Origin: Pseudobowmanella zhangzhouensis
Lineage (GTDB): Bacteria > Pseudomonadota > Gammaproteobacteria > Enterobacterales > Alteromonadaceae
Reading direction: 5' to 3'
Length of the DNA stretch: 64,000 bases
Assembly (NCBI RefSeq): GCF_042662685.1
Contig: NZ_JBHSYO010000008.1
Coordinates: 186,001 to 250,000 of the forward strand
The translations under genes and the position numbers were made by a program. The notes under the pieces are model-generated. The model ran no database searches. It was not told the DNA's origin and saw only the letters and a program-made list of their open reading frames with translations. How positions within the stretch are numbered: position 1 is the stretch's first letter; each line of letters starts with the position of its first letter. Below are positions 26,586 to 35,641 of the stretch, piece by piece.

Positions 26586-28506
26586 TGATTGAGAATCCTG
26601 TCACTTTGAAAAAGAACGGTTGCACGGGCGAACCGTCTGTCTGTGCGGAAATTTTTAAGCGCGCACTGCCTGACGTGATCGGGGCCGCCACTGATACGGG
26701 CATTAAAAACTTTGGCTGTTCGGTGCCTTTGGCATCAGCGTACAGTTCAGTATGCGAAATGGTTTTCACAAGGGCGGTATCGTCGTACAGCCAAATTATA
26801 AATTTCACCGAGTCATAGGCAGTTGTGGTGTCACCGGAGCGTTTTACTTCCACGGTGGCGCACACCGTCAAAAACGCATCAGAGCCAATTGAAATGGTAT
26901 CGTCGTAGAGTGTGACGGCAGAGGTTGTCGGGCCATAGGTCGGGGATTCAAAAAACCGTGTAGCTGTGACCGCACCGTTCACTATATCCAACGTGCCAAC
27001 GGTCAGGTTTTCAATAAACGCCCCGCTGATATATGCGCCCACATCATTGACCTGTAAGACGATTTCACCGAGATCGTTTTTAATCGTAATGTTACGTGCT
27101 TCAACCTGCCCGTTTTCATCAACAGTAAAGGCATCCCCGCCAATCCCGATTGTGCCGCCAGTAATGTCTACGGCGGTCAGTTCCAGCGCATGAATAAAAT
27201 CAGCCACAACCGTTTGAGCGATCAGGTTTTTAATATGCGCGGTGCGAATGTACGCATCAGGGATATACACCCCATCGGGTACGTCAGGATCGCCACTGTT
27301 CTGTACGACCGTTAGCAATGGTTCGGCGGTGTTATCCAGCGGGTTAATCACGGCAAAGCGGTTCGCAGACACCGTAAAGTAGACCTGCTGACCATCGTTC
27401 CAAAGGCCAATACCGCCGACCAACTTATCCGTAGGGTCAAGCACACTGGCAACAGACGATTTAACCGCCCACTGCGCGACGGTACTATCCGCTTCACCGG
27501 CCCGTGCTTCTACATAGGTCTGGATGCCCTCTGGGCCATTACCCTGATCGACATACACATCCTGGGCGGAAATCGCAATCGCCCCATTGTCATACGCAAA
27601 CGCGGCTTTAATATCATTTACACCGGCTTGCCACTTAGGCGTGATCCCGTCAATTTCATATACCACGGCTTTTAGGCTATTAATCTCTGCGACTAATACC
27701 CCATCCCAAGAAGCGGCATCTGTTCTGGCTAACGTGATCGAATCTTCCAGCCCAAAGGTTGCAATGCCCATAGCGGCAAGGTTTTCTTCATTAGCGAAGA
27801 TCATCCCGTTATGGTTTGAGATTGTTCCCTCTGCATTGCCGACCCGTTCAATTATGCCGGTGCCGTCATTAAACAGGGCTTCAAGCGTGGCATATTTATT
27901 TATTACCCATTCAATATCGCCGCGCAGGTATTCACTTAACTGCCCACTGTTTACCATCTGGGTTAATTTTGACAGGGCAATATCTGGGTCAAGGGACGTT
28001 TCCGCGTACACCCCGTTAATCGCCGGATGATGCGCGGATTCCACGTCATTAAGGTTAACGTGGGTAATCCAGTAATAGTAACCGGCCCCGTCACCCAACG
28101 GGCCGGTATCATCGGCGTACACTGACGCAATACTGGTCGCAATAGCGACCGCGCCTGCCAGATTATCCGTATCGCTCCGGTAAATGCGGGTGTACTGGTG
28201 TCCATTGTATTGCGGGGTGTCCCAACTCAAGATCACATGGCTAAACGTGCCAAATGCCTGCAAGTTAGTTGGTACATCAGGCAAGTCAATCGCCGGATCG
28301 CCACCCCCGCCCCCTGTTACCTTTTTACCCCCCGCTGCCACCAGCAACGAGGTGATCCCCAACGTTTCCAGTTCGCGGTATGTGACCGCCTTTTCCAGTT
28401 TATTGCCACTGGCTCCAATCAGGATTTCGGCAATCTGGGTTAGGCTTTCAATCTGGCGCTGATCGTTCCCTCGCGGGATAGCTGGATATAAGCGCTTCTT
28501 AGCCAT
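26572..28506 (-). CDS. J-like tail tip / host-specificity protein (644 aa)
   Basis: After an N-terminal helix (residues ~15-55) and a Gly-rich hinge (GGGGGDP), residues ~70-165 form a fibronectin-III-like domain (VPTNLQAFGTFSHVILSW). The middle and C-terminal parts resemble the region after the FN3 repeats of lambda J-type central fibre proteins: repeated references to induced trajectories such as ALELTAVDITGGTIGIGG, DENGQVEARNITIKND and ISGAFIENLTVGTLDI. The last ~100 residues form a beta domain that may bind the receptor. In lambda J this region determines host range. Its presence in a podovirus-type gene order suggests module exchange with siphoviruses. Confidence 0.7.
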   Translation of the reverse strand: MAKKRLYPAIPRGNDQRQIESLTQIAEILIGASGNKLEKAVTYRELETLGITSLLVAAGGKKVTGGGGGDPAIDLPDVPTNLQAFGTFSHVILSWDTPQYNGHQYTRIYRSDTDNLAGAVAIATSIASVYADDTGPLGDGAGYYYWITHVNLNDVESAHHPAINGVYAETSLDPDIALSKLTQMVNSGQLSEYLRGDIEWVINKYATLEALFNDGTGIIERVGNAEGTISNHNGMIFANEENLAAMGIATFGLEDSITLARTDAASWDGVLVAEINSLKAVVYEIDGITPKWQAGVNDIKAAFAYDNGAIAISAQDVYVDQGNGPEGIQTYVEARAGEADSTVAQWAVKSSVASVLDPTDKLVGGIGLWNDGQQVYFTVSANRFAVINPLDNTAEPLLTVVQNSGDPDVPDGVYIPDAYIRTAHIKNLIAQTVVADFIHALELTAVDITGGTIGIGGDAFTVDENGQVEARNITIKNDLGEIVLQVNDVGAYISGAFIENLTVGTLDIVNGAVTATRFFESPTYGPTTSAVTLYDDTISIGSDAFLTVCATVEVKRSGDTTTAYDSVKFIIWLYDDTALVKTISHTELYADAKGTEQPKFLMPVSVAAPITSGSARLKISAQTDGSPVQPFFFKVTGFSISAKR

Positions 28507-30118
28507 TCATCAGCTCCCGCAAATTGGAAGCAAACATAAGTCGATGCACCTGTCCCGTCCCCGCAAGCTGCAAGCGCAGTTCCTTGCCGCGTCCCTGTGG
28601 AAGCCGGAAGCACGGGTGGTCTAACACCACATCGTCAGGTGCAGCGGATAAATCCGCGTAATCCGCCACTAAGGCACCATCAAGCCAAAGACTAAAGGAC
28701 AGATCCTGCGGTCGTTCACAGTCGATATAAACGCAACTTGGCATGGGCCGGTAATCGAGCCTGACAACCTTTTCCCATGTAAACGGCATGGATGCTAACG
28801 CTTCATCCATGGCAAACAGGTTGTCACTTTGTACGATATACAAGGTGTCACGTTTGAGGTCGGTGTAAACTGCATCAGCGCTGAAATCCAGTTCAATAAA
28901 ATCCTGTGTGCGCGGGTCGAAGATGAAACCGCCCCCATCAAAAAACGCGACATACTTATCTTCGTAGTAGGTAGCCACAATGGTTTCAGGGTTGTAATTG
29001 GCCCACGCTTTCTTATTAAACATGCCCTCAGTCAACAATCGGGCCATGCCTGGGCCGATCCCCACTAAGCCGTCAGGACTGGCGTAGATAACGTAGTTAC
29101 CCATATCCACCATTGAGCGCTTAGACACGCACGATTGCGCGATTTCCAGCTTCTGACCGCTGACCGCATCAGGTGAGACACCGGCAAACAGATACGGGTT
29201 GCCGGTGGTGCCAACCACAATCGAGTTGCCAATTCCCTTAATCGCCACCACATCAAATTCGGTGGTTTGTTGGTAGTCGGTGGGCCATGCGTGGGGCTGG
29301 TACTGTTCCGAGAATGCAACGGTGTTACCCCAAAACCCCGCCAAGATACCGTTAGCCATGGCGGTTAAGCCTTTCATTGCGCTATTCGGTTCACTGTAGC
29401 CCCACGATTCCAGCACAATGCCTAAACCGGCGTCTGCCACGTTATCTTCAAACGCGGTCGCACTGCTGGTATGCAAGCCCACATCCAATTCAGCAACAAG
29501 CTGGTAGGCGTCCCCGTTAGTCCGGTACAAGCGGCGCTTGGTTATGTTCTGATCATTGACGCCGATAGCATCAAAATACAGTTCCACGCTGGCGTCAGGA
29601 TTAAGCAAAGTGATTTCTTCCGAAATGTCACTTGGCATACTTTCTTCGCCATAGGCGTTTACATAGGTCTGCACATAAAAGCGGGTAATGTCGTTTTCAG
29701 CGTCGGCATCATCAGTGTTGTTGAGATAGCCCTTTAAAATGGGTGCGGTCGGTTGTTGCACCCCCATTTTATATGACGCGGTAGGCATCACCCCGCCACC
29801 GGTTGCAATCGCCGCCGCTGTTATCTTGGGGTAACTGCCACTGCCGGTAAAATAGGCGCGGCTATACTGGTCGTTGTTAATCGGGGATTCAACTAGGTCA
29901 ACATCGTCCGACCAAGAAAACCAGTGCGTGTCACCATACAAATAGATGGATGAGGTATTGGTAGCCAACGTTGCTGCTTTCGCCACCAAGTCAGCATAGG
30001 GTTCCAAGCTGCCACTATCAAAGCGGCAATTGATCGCCAGTGTTGCGTTTTCCAGTGGCAACTTAGCCGACTCAATGATCGGCAACATGCCCTTAATCGG
30101 GTGAATGACAATCTTCAT
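28499..30118 (-). CDS. Tail nozzle / stabilisation-like beta-propeller protein (539 aa)
   Basis: The start at ATG 30118 (MKIVIHPIKGMLPIIES) is preferred; the frame extends upstream into the amidase gene without a plausible signal. The protein contains a run of beta strands with phrases common in podovirus tail proteins: GNPYLFAGVSPDAVSG, CVSKRSMVDMGNYVIYAS, then PDGLVGIGPGMARLLTEG. These resemble P22 gp10-like or T7 gp12-like nozzle proteins, which close the tail tube beneath the adaptor. It is followed by the J-like gene with an 8-base overlap. Confidence 0.65.
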   Translation of the reverse strand: MKIVIHPIKGMLPIIESAKLPLENATLAINCRFDSGSLEPYADLVAKAATLATNTSSIYLYGDTHWFSWSDDVDLVESPINNDQYSRAYFTGSGSYPKITAAAIATGGGVMPTASYKMGVQQPTAPILKGYLNNTDDADAENDITRFYVQTYVNAYGEESMPSDISEEITLLNPDASVELYFDAIGVNDQNITKRRLYRTNGDAYQLVAELDVGLHTSSATAFEDNVADAGLGIVLESWGYSEPNSAMKGLTAMANGILAGFWGNTVAFSEQYQPHAWPTDYQQTTEFDVVAIKGIGNSIVVGTTGNPYLFAGVSPDAVSGQKLEIAQSCVSKRSMVDMGNYVIYASPDGLVGIGPGMARLLTEGMFNKKAWANYNPETIVATYYEDKYVAFFDGGGFIFDPRTQDFIELDFSADAVYTDLKRDTLYIVQSDNLFAMDEALASMPFTWEKVVRLDYRPMPSCVYIDCERPQDLSFSLWLDGALVADYADLSAAPDDVVLDHPCFRLPQGRGKELRLQLAGTGQVHRLMFASNLRELMNG

Positions 30119-30119
30119 A

Positions 30120-30545
30120 TTACACCTTGATAATCGCGTCTTGTTCCCACCACGTAGCCACATCAAAATTCGGGCAGGTTTTATCGTCCCGAAAATTGTT
30201 GTGACCGGCGATTACCGCTGTCGGGTAAAGAAGCCGTAGTGACATAAGTTGCGTGCGTAATGCGGAAAACTGGGCGGGGGTAAAGTCCACGTCCCCCTGA
30301 AATCCCCCCTCTAGGCAGATTGCCAACGAGCAGGTATTTATCTTGGGTTCGTGCGCGCCCTGAAAGGTAGTGGAACGACCAGGATGAACAACACCGTCTT
30401 TATCAATGTAATAGTGATAACCGATCTCATCCCACCCGTTCCCCTCAACATGCCAGCGCCTTACTTCATCAATACTGACGCGCCGGTTAGGGCTAGACGC
30501 GGCACAATGCACCACGATTAGCCCAACGTGTTTAAGCGGTGTCAT
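30120..30545 (-). CDS. T7-lysozyme-like N-acetylmuramoyl-L-alanine amidase (endolysin)
   Basis: The 141-residue protein matches the amidase-2 fold of T7 lysozyme in size and motifs. Likely zinc ligands are His13 (VVHC), His115 (GHNNF) and Cys124 (KTCPNFD); Tyr43 and Lys122 occupy the positions of the T7 catalytic Tyr and Lys. It should cut the amide bond between muramic acid and L-alanine in peptidoglycan at lysis. The gene overlaps the end of the Gp80-like gene by one base. It is embedded in the tail block, far from the holin at 47.4 kb, so the lysis genes are split. Whether it also inhibits RNA polymerase as in T7 is not predictable. Confidence 0.9.
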   Translation of the reverse strand: MTPLKHVGLIVVHCAASSPNRRVSIDEVRRWHVEGNGWDEIGYHYYIDKDGVVHPGRSTTFQGAHEPKINTCSLAICLEGGFQGDVDFTPAQFSALRTQLMSLRLLYPTAVIAGHNNFRDDKTCPNFDVATWWEQDAIIKV

Positions 30546-30883
30546 TAAGTCAGGCTGACCGTACCGGATGTAATTTCAATCTGGCCCTGTTCGCCTAAAA
30601 CCTTATCGCTGTTTAGCTGTCCCTTATCCAAGCAGGTAGTGTTATTCCATAGGGCATACCAGCCAAATGTACCCGCAGGTACGTCAAAGGTGACACTGGC
30701 GCTTAGTGTGCGTGTACCCGCGCTGGCTGCACCAAAGGTCGGGACTTGGCGTGCGTAGGCAGGGCTGCCACCGGTTGCTTCGTTAGCTGCACCGGTATCG
30801 GATGGATCGCCTGTGTGCAGACTCATGTGTGTAATGGTTAGCGCGTCAAGCGCAGTATTTTTGCCAGCAGTAGTTAATGGCAT
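30545..30883 (-). CDS. Gp80-like tail fibre / structural protein (112 aa)
   Basis: From ATG 30883 (MPLTTAGKNTALDALTITH) the protein shows the layout HMSLHTGDPSDTGAANEATG, then ARQVPTFGAAS, then GTFGWYALWN. This is the signature of a widespread small structural family found near tail fibres of actinophages and other phages. The start overlaps the upstream stop in a TAATG junction. It is probably a tail-decorating or fibre-associated protein. Confidence 0.65.
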   Translation of the reverse strand: MPLTTAGKNTALDALTITHMSLHTGDPSDTGAANEATGGSPAYARQVPTFGAASAGTRTLSASVTFDVPAGTFGWYALWNNTTCLDKGQLNSDKVLGEQGQIEITSGTVSLT

Positions 30884-31212
30884 TAGTTGTATCTCCCAAA
30901 GGTAGGTGCAAATTTCATGGAGCCGTAAATAGCAAGGGTGTCCACACCGGCAGAGTCGGTGAACCAAAGTTCAAACTGGTATTTGCCCACCAGATCGGCG
31001 GTGTTGGTGTCGGTTAATTGCAGAGTGAATGCGCTATTACTGAACGTAATACCGCTGCCTAACGTAAGTCGCAGTGCTTCATTCCCGTCAGCGTCTTGGA
31101 CGACAAGTAAAGCGCTGGCAACATCTATGATTGGATTGCTGTCAATCGTGGCATTCACCACGATCTGCTTATCTTCAGCCTGAAATAAATCGCTGATCGT
31201 TACTTTTTTCAT
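30883..31212 (-). CDS. BppU-like / Ig-like tail protein (109 aa)
   Basis: ATG 31212 follows AAGG by seven bases; a TTG two codons upstream is in frame but not needed. The protein is all-beta, with DLFQAEDKQIVVNATIDSN, the strand ASALLVVQDADGNEALRLTL, and YQFELWFTDSAG. This resembles N-terminal domains of baseplate upper proteins and of short tail proteins carrying an immunoglobulin-like fold. It is coupled to the Gp80-like gene by TAATG. Probably structural. Confidence 0.55.
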   Translation of the reverse strand: MKKVTISDLFQAEDKQIVVNATIDSNPIIDVASALLVVQDADGNEALRLTLGSGITFSNSAFTLQLTDTNTADLVGKYQFELWFTDSAGVDTLAIYGSMKFAPTFGRYN

Positions 31213-31227
31213 AAACAAGCCTTGTGA

Positions 31228-32496
31228 TTAGCTAATGTCTGCGGTCAGCCTGACGGGCTGAATGTCACTGCTTAGTGAAATGCCGTTAATATCAGTGGTC
31301 AGAAAGATGCTGTTGCGTGTGTTGCGCTCACCGGTCAGCAGCGCGTTGAACTGCGCCAAAGAGCCGGTGCTAGAGGTAATTGAGCAGCCATAACGAATCA
31401 GGCCAGCAATGCTGGCCTGACTTTGAACGTAACTGGTTACTGTGCCGGAGTATCGGGGCCGACCGGTCAGTGCATCTGCGCTGGTCGTTTGGCTAATCGC
31501 CTGTCCCAGTAACCGGATCTTGGCATCCATATTTGAGTCGGACACCGTGATACTGGTAATTCCAGACGTGGTATAACCATCAGCGCTAAAGGCACTGCTA
31601 CTGGCAGCAGAGGTCGTGAATTGACCAAACAACACGCCCAGACCAGCCATGTTGTCACTCGTTGACGTTTGGCTGTCCATCTGTGTAGATAAGCGCACAA
31701 AGCCGTTAATGACATCAGCACTGGTGTTATTGCTGTCAAAGGATGCCAGCACATAAACCCCGCCAGCAGGCGTGATCGTGGTAACAGAAGTGGTCACACT
31801 GGCAAAGGTGCCGGAAAGCAGATTTGCTGGCCCCTCAACCAATACCCATTGGGTATTGTCCACCGGCATGTTTACCTGCAACAGTGAGACTGACGTTTGC
31901 GTGTCGGTGGTCGAAGTGTCCGTGTTATTCGGCATGGGGAAGTAATGAACAATGTTCCCGCTGAACACGGTCAACGGGTCGCTTCCCGCTGCAATGCTTT
32001 CGATCTCCGCGTCTGACGGCCAGCGGTCAAGCAAGACAGGCTGACTGAACACCCCTTTGGCGTAACGATCCACGTTAGCGTCAGCGCGGCGCATAAACTC
32101 GAAATCTTTATTGGTAAACGTGGTCGTAGAGCCAAACAGTTCAGTTGATAAATCAACTGTCCCGTCCTTAACGCAAAACGCCAGTCGGCCCCCGCTAGTT
32201 CTTCGACCCGCTACGATCAGGTGGTAGGTGCCAATCAAACTGGGAACTGCCGTTGGGTGGAATGCCAAGCCGCCACCCAACATATTTAAGCCCAGTTTGC
32301 CGGTAGACTCCTGAAAGGCTACGTTGATTTGCCCTACCGCTATTGGCCCTGTTGACAGCATGTAATGAAAGTCGGTGGCCTTACTTTCCAGCTTTGCCCA
32401 GAACAGCCACGCAAAATCCCCCGCAAGTGACGCAACGGACGTGTCCAGTGCGGCATATTGCGTAGAGCCGTTACAGTTCAGACCATAAATTGACAT
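31228..32496 (-). CDS. LamG/concanavalin-like tail protein (422 aa)
   Basis: Residues ~1-190 read as a LamG-type jelly roll: GSTQYAALDTSVASLAGDFA, then FWAKLESKATDFHYML, then a strand series ending with RYAKGVFSQPVLLDRWPSD. Such domains at phage tails bind carbohydrate. Residues ~200-422 are Ser/Thr rich with beta-strand periodicity and no charged core, typical of fibre or spike stalks. Its start overlaps the upstream gene stop by one base. A receptor- or particle-decorating role is likely. Confidence 0.65.
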   Translation of the reverse strand: MSIYGLNCNGSTQYAALDTSVASLAGDFAWLFWAKLESKATDFHYMLSTGPIAVGQINVAFQESTGKLGLNMLGGGLAFHPTAVPSLIGTYHLIVAGRRTSGGRLAFCVKDGTVDLSTELFGSTTTFTNKDFEFMRRADANVDRYAKGVFSQPVLLDRWPSDAEIESIAAGSDPLTVFSGNIVHYFPMPNNTDTSTTDTQTSVSLLQVNMPVDNTQWVLVEGPANLLSGTFASVTTSVTTITPAGGVYVLASFDSNNTSADVINGFVRLSTQMDSQTSTSDNMAGLGVLFGQFTTSAASSSAFSADGYTTSGITSITVSDSNMDAKIRLLGQAISQTTSADALTGRPRYSGTVTSYVQSQASIAGLIRYGCSITSSTGSLAQFNALLTGERNTRNSIFLTTDINGISLSSDIQPVRLTADIS

Positions 32497-33272
32497 TAGG
32501 CATTCTCAGTGTGCGAATTGAACGGATTGTCTACCCGCAGCGACCACCCGCTGCATTCAGACGGAATGATTGCTTCATACATGCCTATTGCATCCACGTT
32601 TCTGAACACGTTGATGGATTGCCATTGCAGTGTACGGGGGTTGTAACCCCATAAAATCGGGTCGTAGCTATCGGTTGTTGCATTTTGTTCAATCACAGCG
32701 AAGCGCCCTGAAATGGTGGGCGTGCTGTACGTCATGCGGTTTCTGGCGTGCATGACCTGAACCAGCGTCGAATTTGCCAAGGGATAAGAGGTCTTAACCC
32801 CAATCACGGTGACTAAATTGCGAAACGCCGTCAAGCGGGTTGTGATCACGTCATAGGTGGTATTCAGTTCAGTTACTGCACCACTGCCCAGGGTGCCGTA
32901 GTAATCAATCATCGCTTGCAAAATATTCACATTTGCCGCGCCGTTAATGGTGGCACTATTAAAATTGAAATTACTGGGCTGCTTCACCGCATTGGTGAAT
33001 GCGATACAGGCATCAGCAAAAGGGCTGGTTAAATTCCCCTTTTCCCATTCGAAGAACGCGGCCAGCGAGTGTTGCGCCAGTAGCGCATTCATTAAATTGG
33101 AGTCGATATAGTTGGTTTCCGTCACTGCATACCGGTGCGCGTACCAAAGGGACTCAGCATCAGTAACAAAATTTCCGTCTATATCTGGCAGGGTGAAATT
33201 CAACGTAACGGGGTTGTCTTGCGGATCGATAGCGTCATAGACAGCTTGTGTCAGAAATTCAGTCAGATTCAT
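32496..33272 (-). CDS. Unknown late protein, probably virion-associated (258 aa)
   Basis: The protein starts MNLTEFLTQAVYDAI and mixes helices (for example SLAAFFEWEKGNLTSPFADA) with beta strands in the last 80 residues (SGRFAVIEQN, YDPILWGYNPRTLQWQSIN). No family is recognised. It lies between a membrane-anchored late protein and the LamG tail protein in an unbroken operon, with a one-base overlap downstream, and is probably part of the tail or fibre network. Confidence 0.55.
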   Translation of the reverse strand: MNLTEFLTQAVYDAIDPQDNPVTLNFTLPDIDGNFVTDAESLWYAHRYAVTETNYIDSNLMNALLAQHSLAAFFEWEKGNLTSPFADACIAFTNAVKQPSNFNFNSATINGAANVNILQAMIDYYGTLGSGAVTELNTTYDVITTRLTAFRNLVTVIGVKTSYPLANSTLVQVMHARNRMTYSTPTISGRFAVIEQNATTDSYDPILWGYNPRTLQWQSINVFRNVDAIGMYEAIIPSECSGWSLRVDNPFNSHTENA

Positions 33273-33275
33273 GCG

Positions 33276-33662
33276 TTAGGCTCCCCAGTGTTTGTTATGT
33301 TGTTCGTCGCGCTCAATCGCACGGCGGCAATGGTTGTCGATGCCGGTAAACAGTTCCCAGACGGGGTTTAGCCACGCTTCCATATACAATGCGGTTTGGC
33401 TGCCGCGCTCGGCGTTCCAGCCAATTCGGGACGAAAGGGTAATGTCTCTGTCCCCCCCTAGCAGGGCGTTAAGGGACTGGTCTTGCCCGATCCAGAGGTT
33501 GTAGCGCCACTTGCGCCAGTGGACTTCGCCGGTTTTCTCAACCCAAATTGCGATCAGGGTTACGGGCAATTGAACGGGTGAATAAAGGACGATAAGCAGC
33601 GCCCAATACACAACGATAAAGACATAAAGGCAGACCGCCTTTGCCATAGCGACGTATTTCAT
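33276..33662 (-). CDS. Phage membrane protein with GxDQ..NALLGG motif (128 aa)
   Basis: ATG 33662 is preferred because AGGA lies eight bases upstream; the frame extends further into the preceding gene. A first hydrophobic segment covers residues ~8-38 (CLYVFIVVYWALLIVLY). The soluble part carries IGQDQSLNALLGGDRD, then TLSSRIGW, then a C-terminal DNHCRRAIERDEQH. Small phage proteins with this pattern are common near tail or lysis genes, and their function is unknown to me. A spanin-type or tail-assembly role is possible. Confidence 0.55.
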   Translation of the reverse strand: MKYVAMAKAVCLYVFIVVYWALLIVLYSPVQLPVTLIAIWVEKTGEVHWRKWRYNLWIGQDQSLNALLGGDRDITLSSRIGWNAERGSQTALYMEAWLNPVWELFTGIDNHCRRAIERDEQHNKHWGA

Positions 33663-33679
33663 ACGGGATTCCTGAAAGG

Positions 33680-35641
33680 TTAGTTTTTGGCGCAATCGAA
33701 GAATTGCGAGAGCTTTAGGCCGGTGGCCGTTGTAGATATGTCAGCGTTTTCAACCAGGTTAGGTACATAGGCACCTGCCCTGACAAACTGGCTTAACTTT
33801 GTCCCGCCCCCAAAGAACGTAATCACATCACTTAGCGCAATGGGCGGCTCAGAAATCCCAATCGTAGAAGTCGGTGGATTAGCCAGTGTGTCCAGATACC
33901 ACGTATAGGTAGTGCTACCCACTGCCACCATACGTTGTACGGTTGTGTTATAGGTACTTGCGGCCTTGCCACGAAAGCGCACGGTCTGACCGCTATTGAT
34001 GGTGCCGCTGGTAACATAGCTGCCGCCAGCAATTGAAAATTCCACATTCGGCCCACCGGTTACAGGTACTGCGGGATCGATACCGGTAATGGTATAGGTG
34101 TCGGTATAGGCCCACGCATTCGGCACCAGTGAACCCACCGCCAAAGGCTGATAAAAACCGCTAGGCGTGGTGTCTTTGGCGCGGGTCGTAACGTTCCATG
34201 TGTAGCTGGTGCTGCCGACCGTGATCGTGCGGCTGACAAGCGTAGAGTAACTACCCGACGCCTGTTGCCTGAATATGACCGTATCGCCACTGTTGACCGT
34301 GCCGCTGGTAACATACGAGCCTGAATTGATTTTAAACGCGACCCCACTACTACCGCTGACTGTCACCGCAGGATCGATACCGGTGATCGTATAGGGTTCG
34401 GTGTAGCGGTATTCAGACAGTTGCGCACCGGTTACAGCAGACGGCGCAGTAAACCCAGACGGGGTAGTGTCTTTCGCGCGGGTAGTAGCCGTCCATGTGT
34501 GGCTGACCGTACCAATCCCAATCGACGCATTTACGGCGGTCTGGTAACTGGACGACGAGGCAATTCGGAACGTAACCTGATCACCGGCTACTACCGTACC
34601 GGCATAGCCGCTTATATAGCTGCCATTGTTGATCTTGGCCGCTGCGCCTGCCGTGGCTGTCACTGCGACGGACGTGTTGATCCCCGTTACCGTATAGGGA
34701 ACAGAGTAATAGTACGTGTCCAGTTCTGCGCCGGTTATATCGGTCGGATCATTAAACCCGCTTGGGGTTTCATCCATCACCGCCGTTGTGATTGTCCAGT
34801 TCGCACTGGTGCCACCGGCTGTTACGGTGGTTGTCTTGGCGGTGGAATAACTGGCAGACGATTGCATTCGCACGCCAATCGTTTGCGTTGTCGGGTTTGC
34901 CGTGACGCTGGAATACCAGTTACCGGACGTACCAATTCTGACCTGCGCACCATTGGTCGCGCTGACCGTTACCGGCTGCACATAGCCGCTGATAGTTGTC
35001 GTGGCTTCGTAGTAGGTACTTAAATTGGCGCTGGATTTATTGGTAAAGCCAAACGAATTGGGCGTATCGTCCAGTACAACGGTATTACTGTCGCTACTCC
35101 ATGCCCCGTTACCGTAGCTGTTAACCGCACGAATACGGTACTTGTAGCTACCGTCAACAAGGCCCGTCCAAACCTTTGGCGAAGTCAGTCCAACATTGGT
35201 GGTAGTGCCATAAGCCCCGCCGCCAACACTGACCTGCATTTCGTATTTTGTGACAGACGGATCAGATAGAGCCGTCCATGCTACGGACGTAGACGACCCG
35301 CTGACAATGGACGCTACCGGCGCATTGGGCGCAACCGGCGGAACGGCAGATCCGGTAAAATTGAATACCTTGCCGGTACTTGATACACCAAAAGCAAAGT
35401 TAATGGTGTCAGACCCAGACCCCGTGCCTGTGACGGTGAGCATAACGGACGCATCAGGCTCTAAGAAATAACTGGGGCCAATATCCCAAAAGGTTGTGCT
35501 AATCGACGTGATTTCAAGAAATTCGTCAATGTCACCGTTGGTAATGTTGACAGTATCACCGACCGCCAAACTGGCAGGCAGATTGTCATAGAGCGATATG
35601 TTTCCGCCAATATAAAGCGCGTCGATATAGTAGGAAGCCAC
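33680..35641 (-). CDS. Tail protein with FN3 domain and four ~98-residue repeats (653 aa)
   Basis: Residues ~1-100 form a beta domain, ~105-188 a fibronectin-III domain (VSGSSTSVAWTALSDPSVTK). Four repeats follow at about 190-288, 289-389, 390-487 and 488-578. Each begins D-[DET]-T-P-[NS]-[SG]-F, contains Y-T-[IV]-[TS]-G-[IY] and ends near W-T/N/Y-x-x-T. Repeats 3 and 4 are the most alike. The C-terminal ~75 residues differ. The array looks like a rod of Ig-like beta sandwiches that extends a fibre, where copy number sets length. It follows the S74 fibre gene with a one-base overlap. Confidence 0.7.
   Translation of the reverse strand: MASYYIDALYIGGNISLYDNLPASLAVGDTVNITNGDIDEFLEITSISTTFWDIGPSYFLEPDASVMLTVTGTGSGSDTINFAFGVSSTGKVFNFTGSAVPPVAPNAPVASIVSGSSTSVAWTALSDPSVTKYEMQVSVGGGAYGTTTNVGLTSPKVWTGLVDGSYKYRIRAVNSYGNGAWSSDSNTVVLDDTPNSFGFTNKSSANLSTYYEATTTISGYVQPVTVSATNGAQVRIGTSGNWYSSVTANPTTQTIGVRMQSSASYSTAKTTTVTAGGTSANWTITTAVMDETPSGFNDPTDITGAELDTYYYSVPYTVTGINTSVAVTATAGAAAKINNGSYISGYAGTVVAGDQVTFRIASSSSYQTAVNASIGIGTVSHTWTATTRAKDTTPSGFTAPSAVTGAQLSEYRYTEPYTITGIDPAVTVSGSSGVAFKINSGSYVTSGTVNSGDTVIFRQQASGSYSTLVSRTITVGSTSYTWNVTTRAKDTTPSGFYQPLAVGSLVPNAWAYTDTYTITGIDPAVPVTGGPNVEFSIAGGSYVTSGTINSGQTVRFRGKAASTYNTTVQRMVAVGSTTYTWYLDTLANPPTSTIGISEPPIALSDVITFFGGGTKLSQFVRAGAYVPNLVENADISTTATGLKLSQFFDCAKN

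Noticed and set aside
30120..30545. Possibility that the T7-lysozyme-like amidase also regulates a phage RNA polymerase
   Set aside because: No single-subunit phage RNA polymerase gene is in the window and late control looks Q-type.
34421..35023. Rightward 200-codon frame opposite the repeat-bearing tail gene
   Set aside because: Antisense shadow: its length comes from the regular codon pattern of the tail repeats; Arg/Gly/Cys-rich with no start signal.
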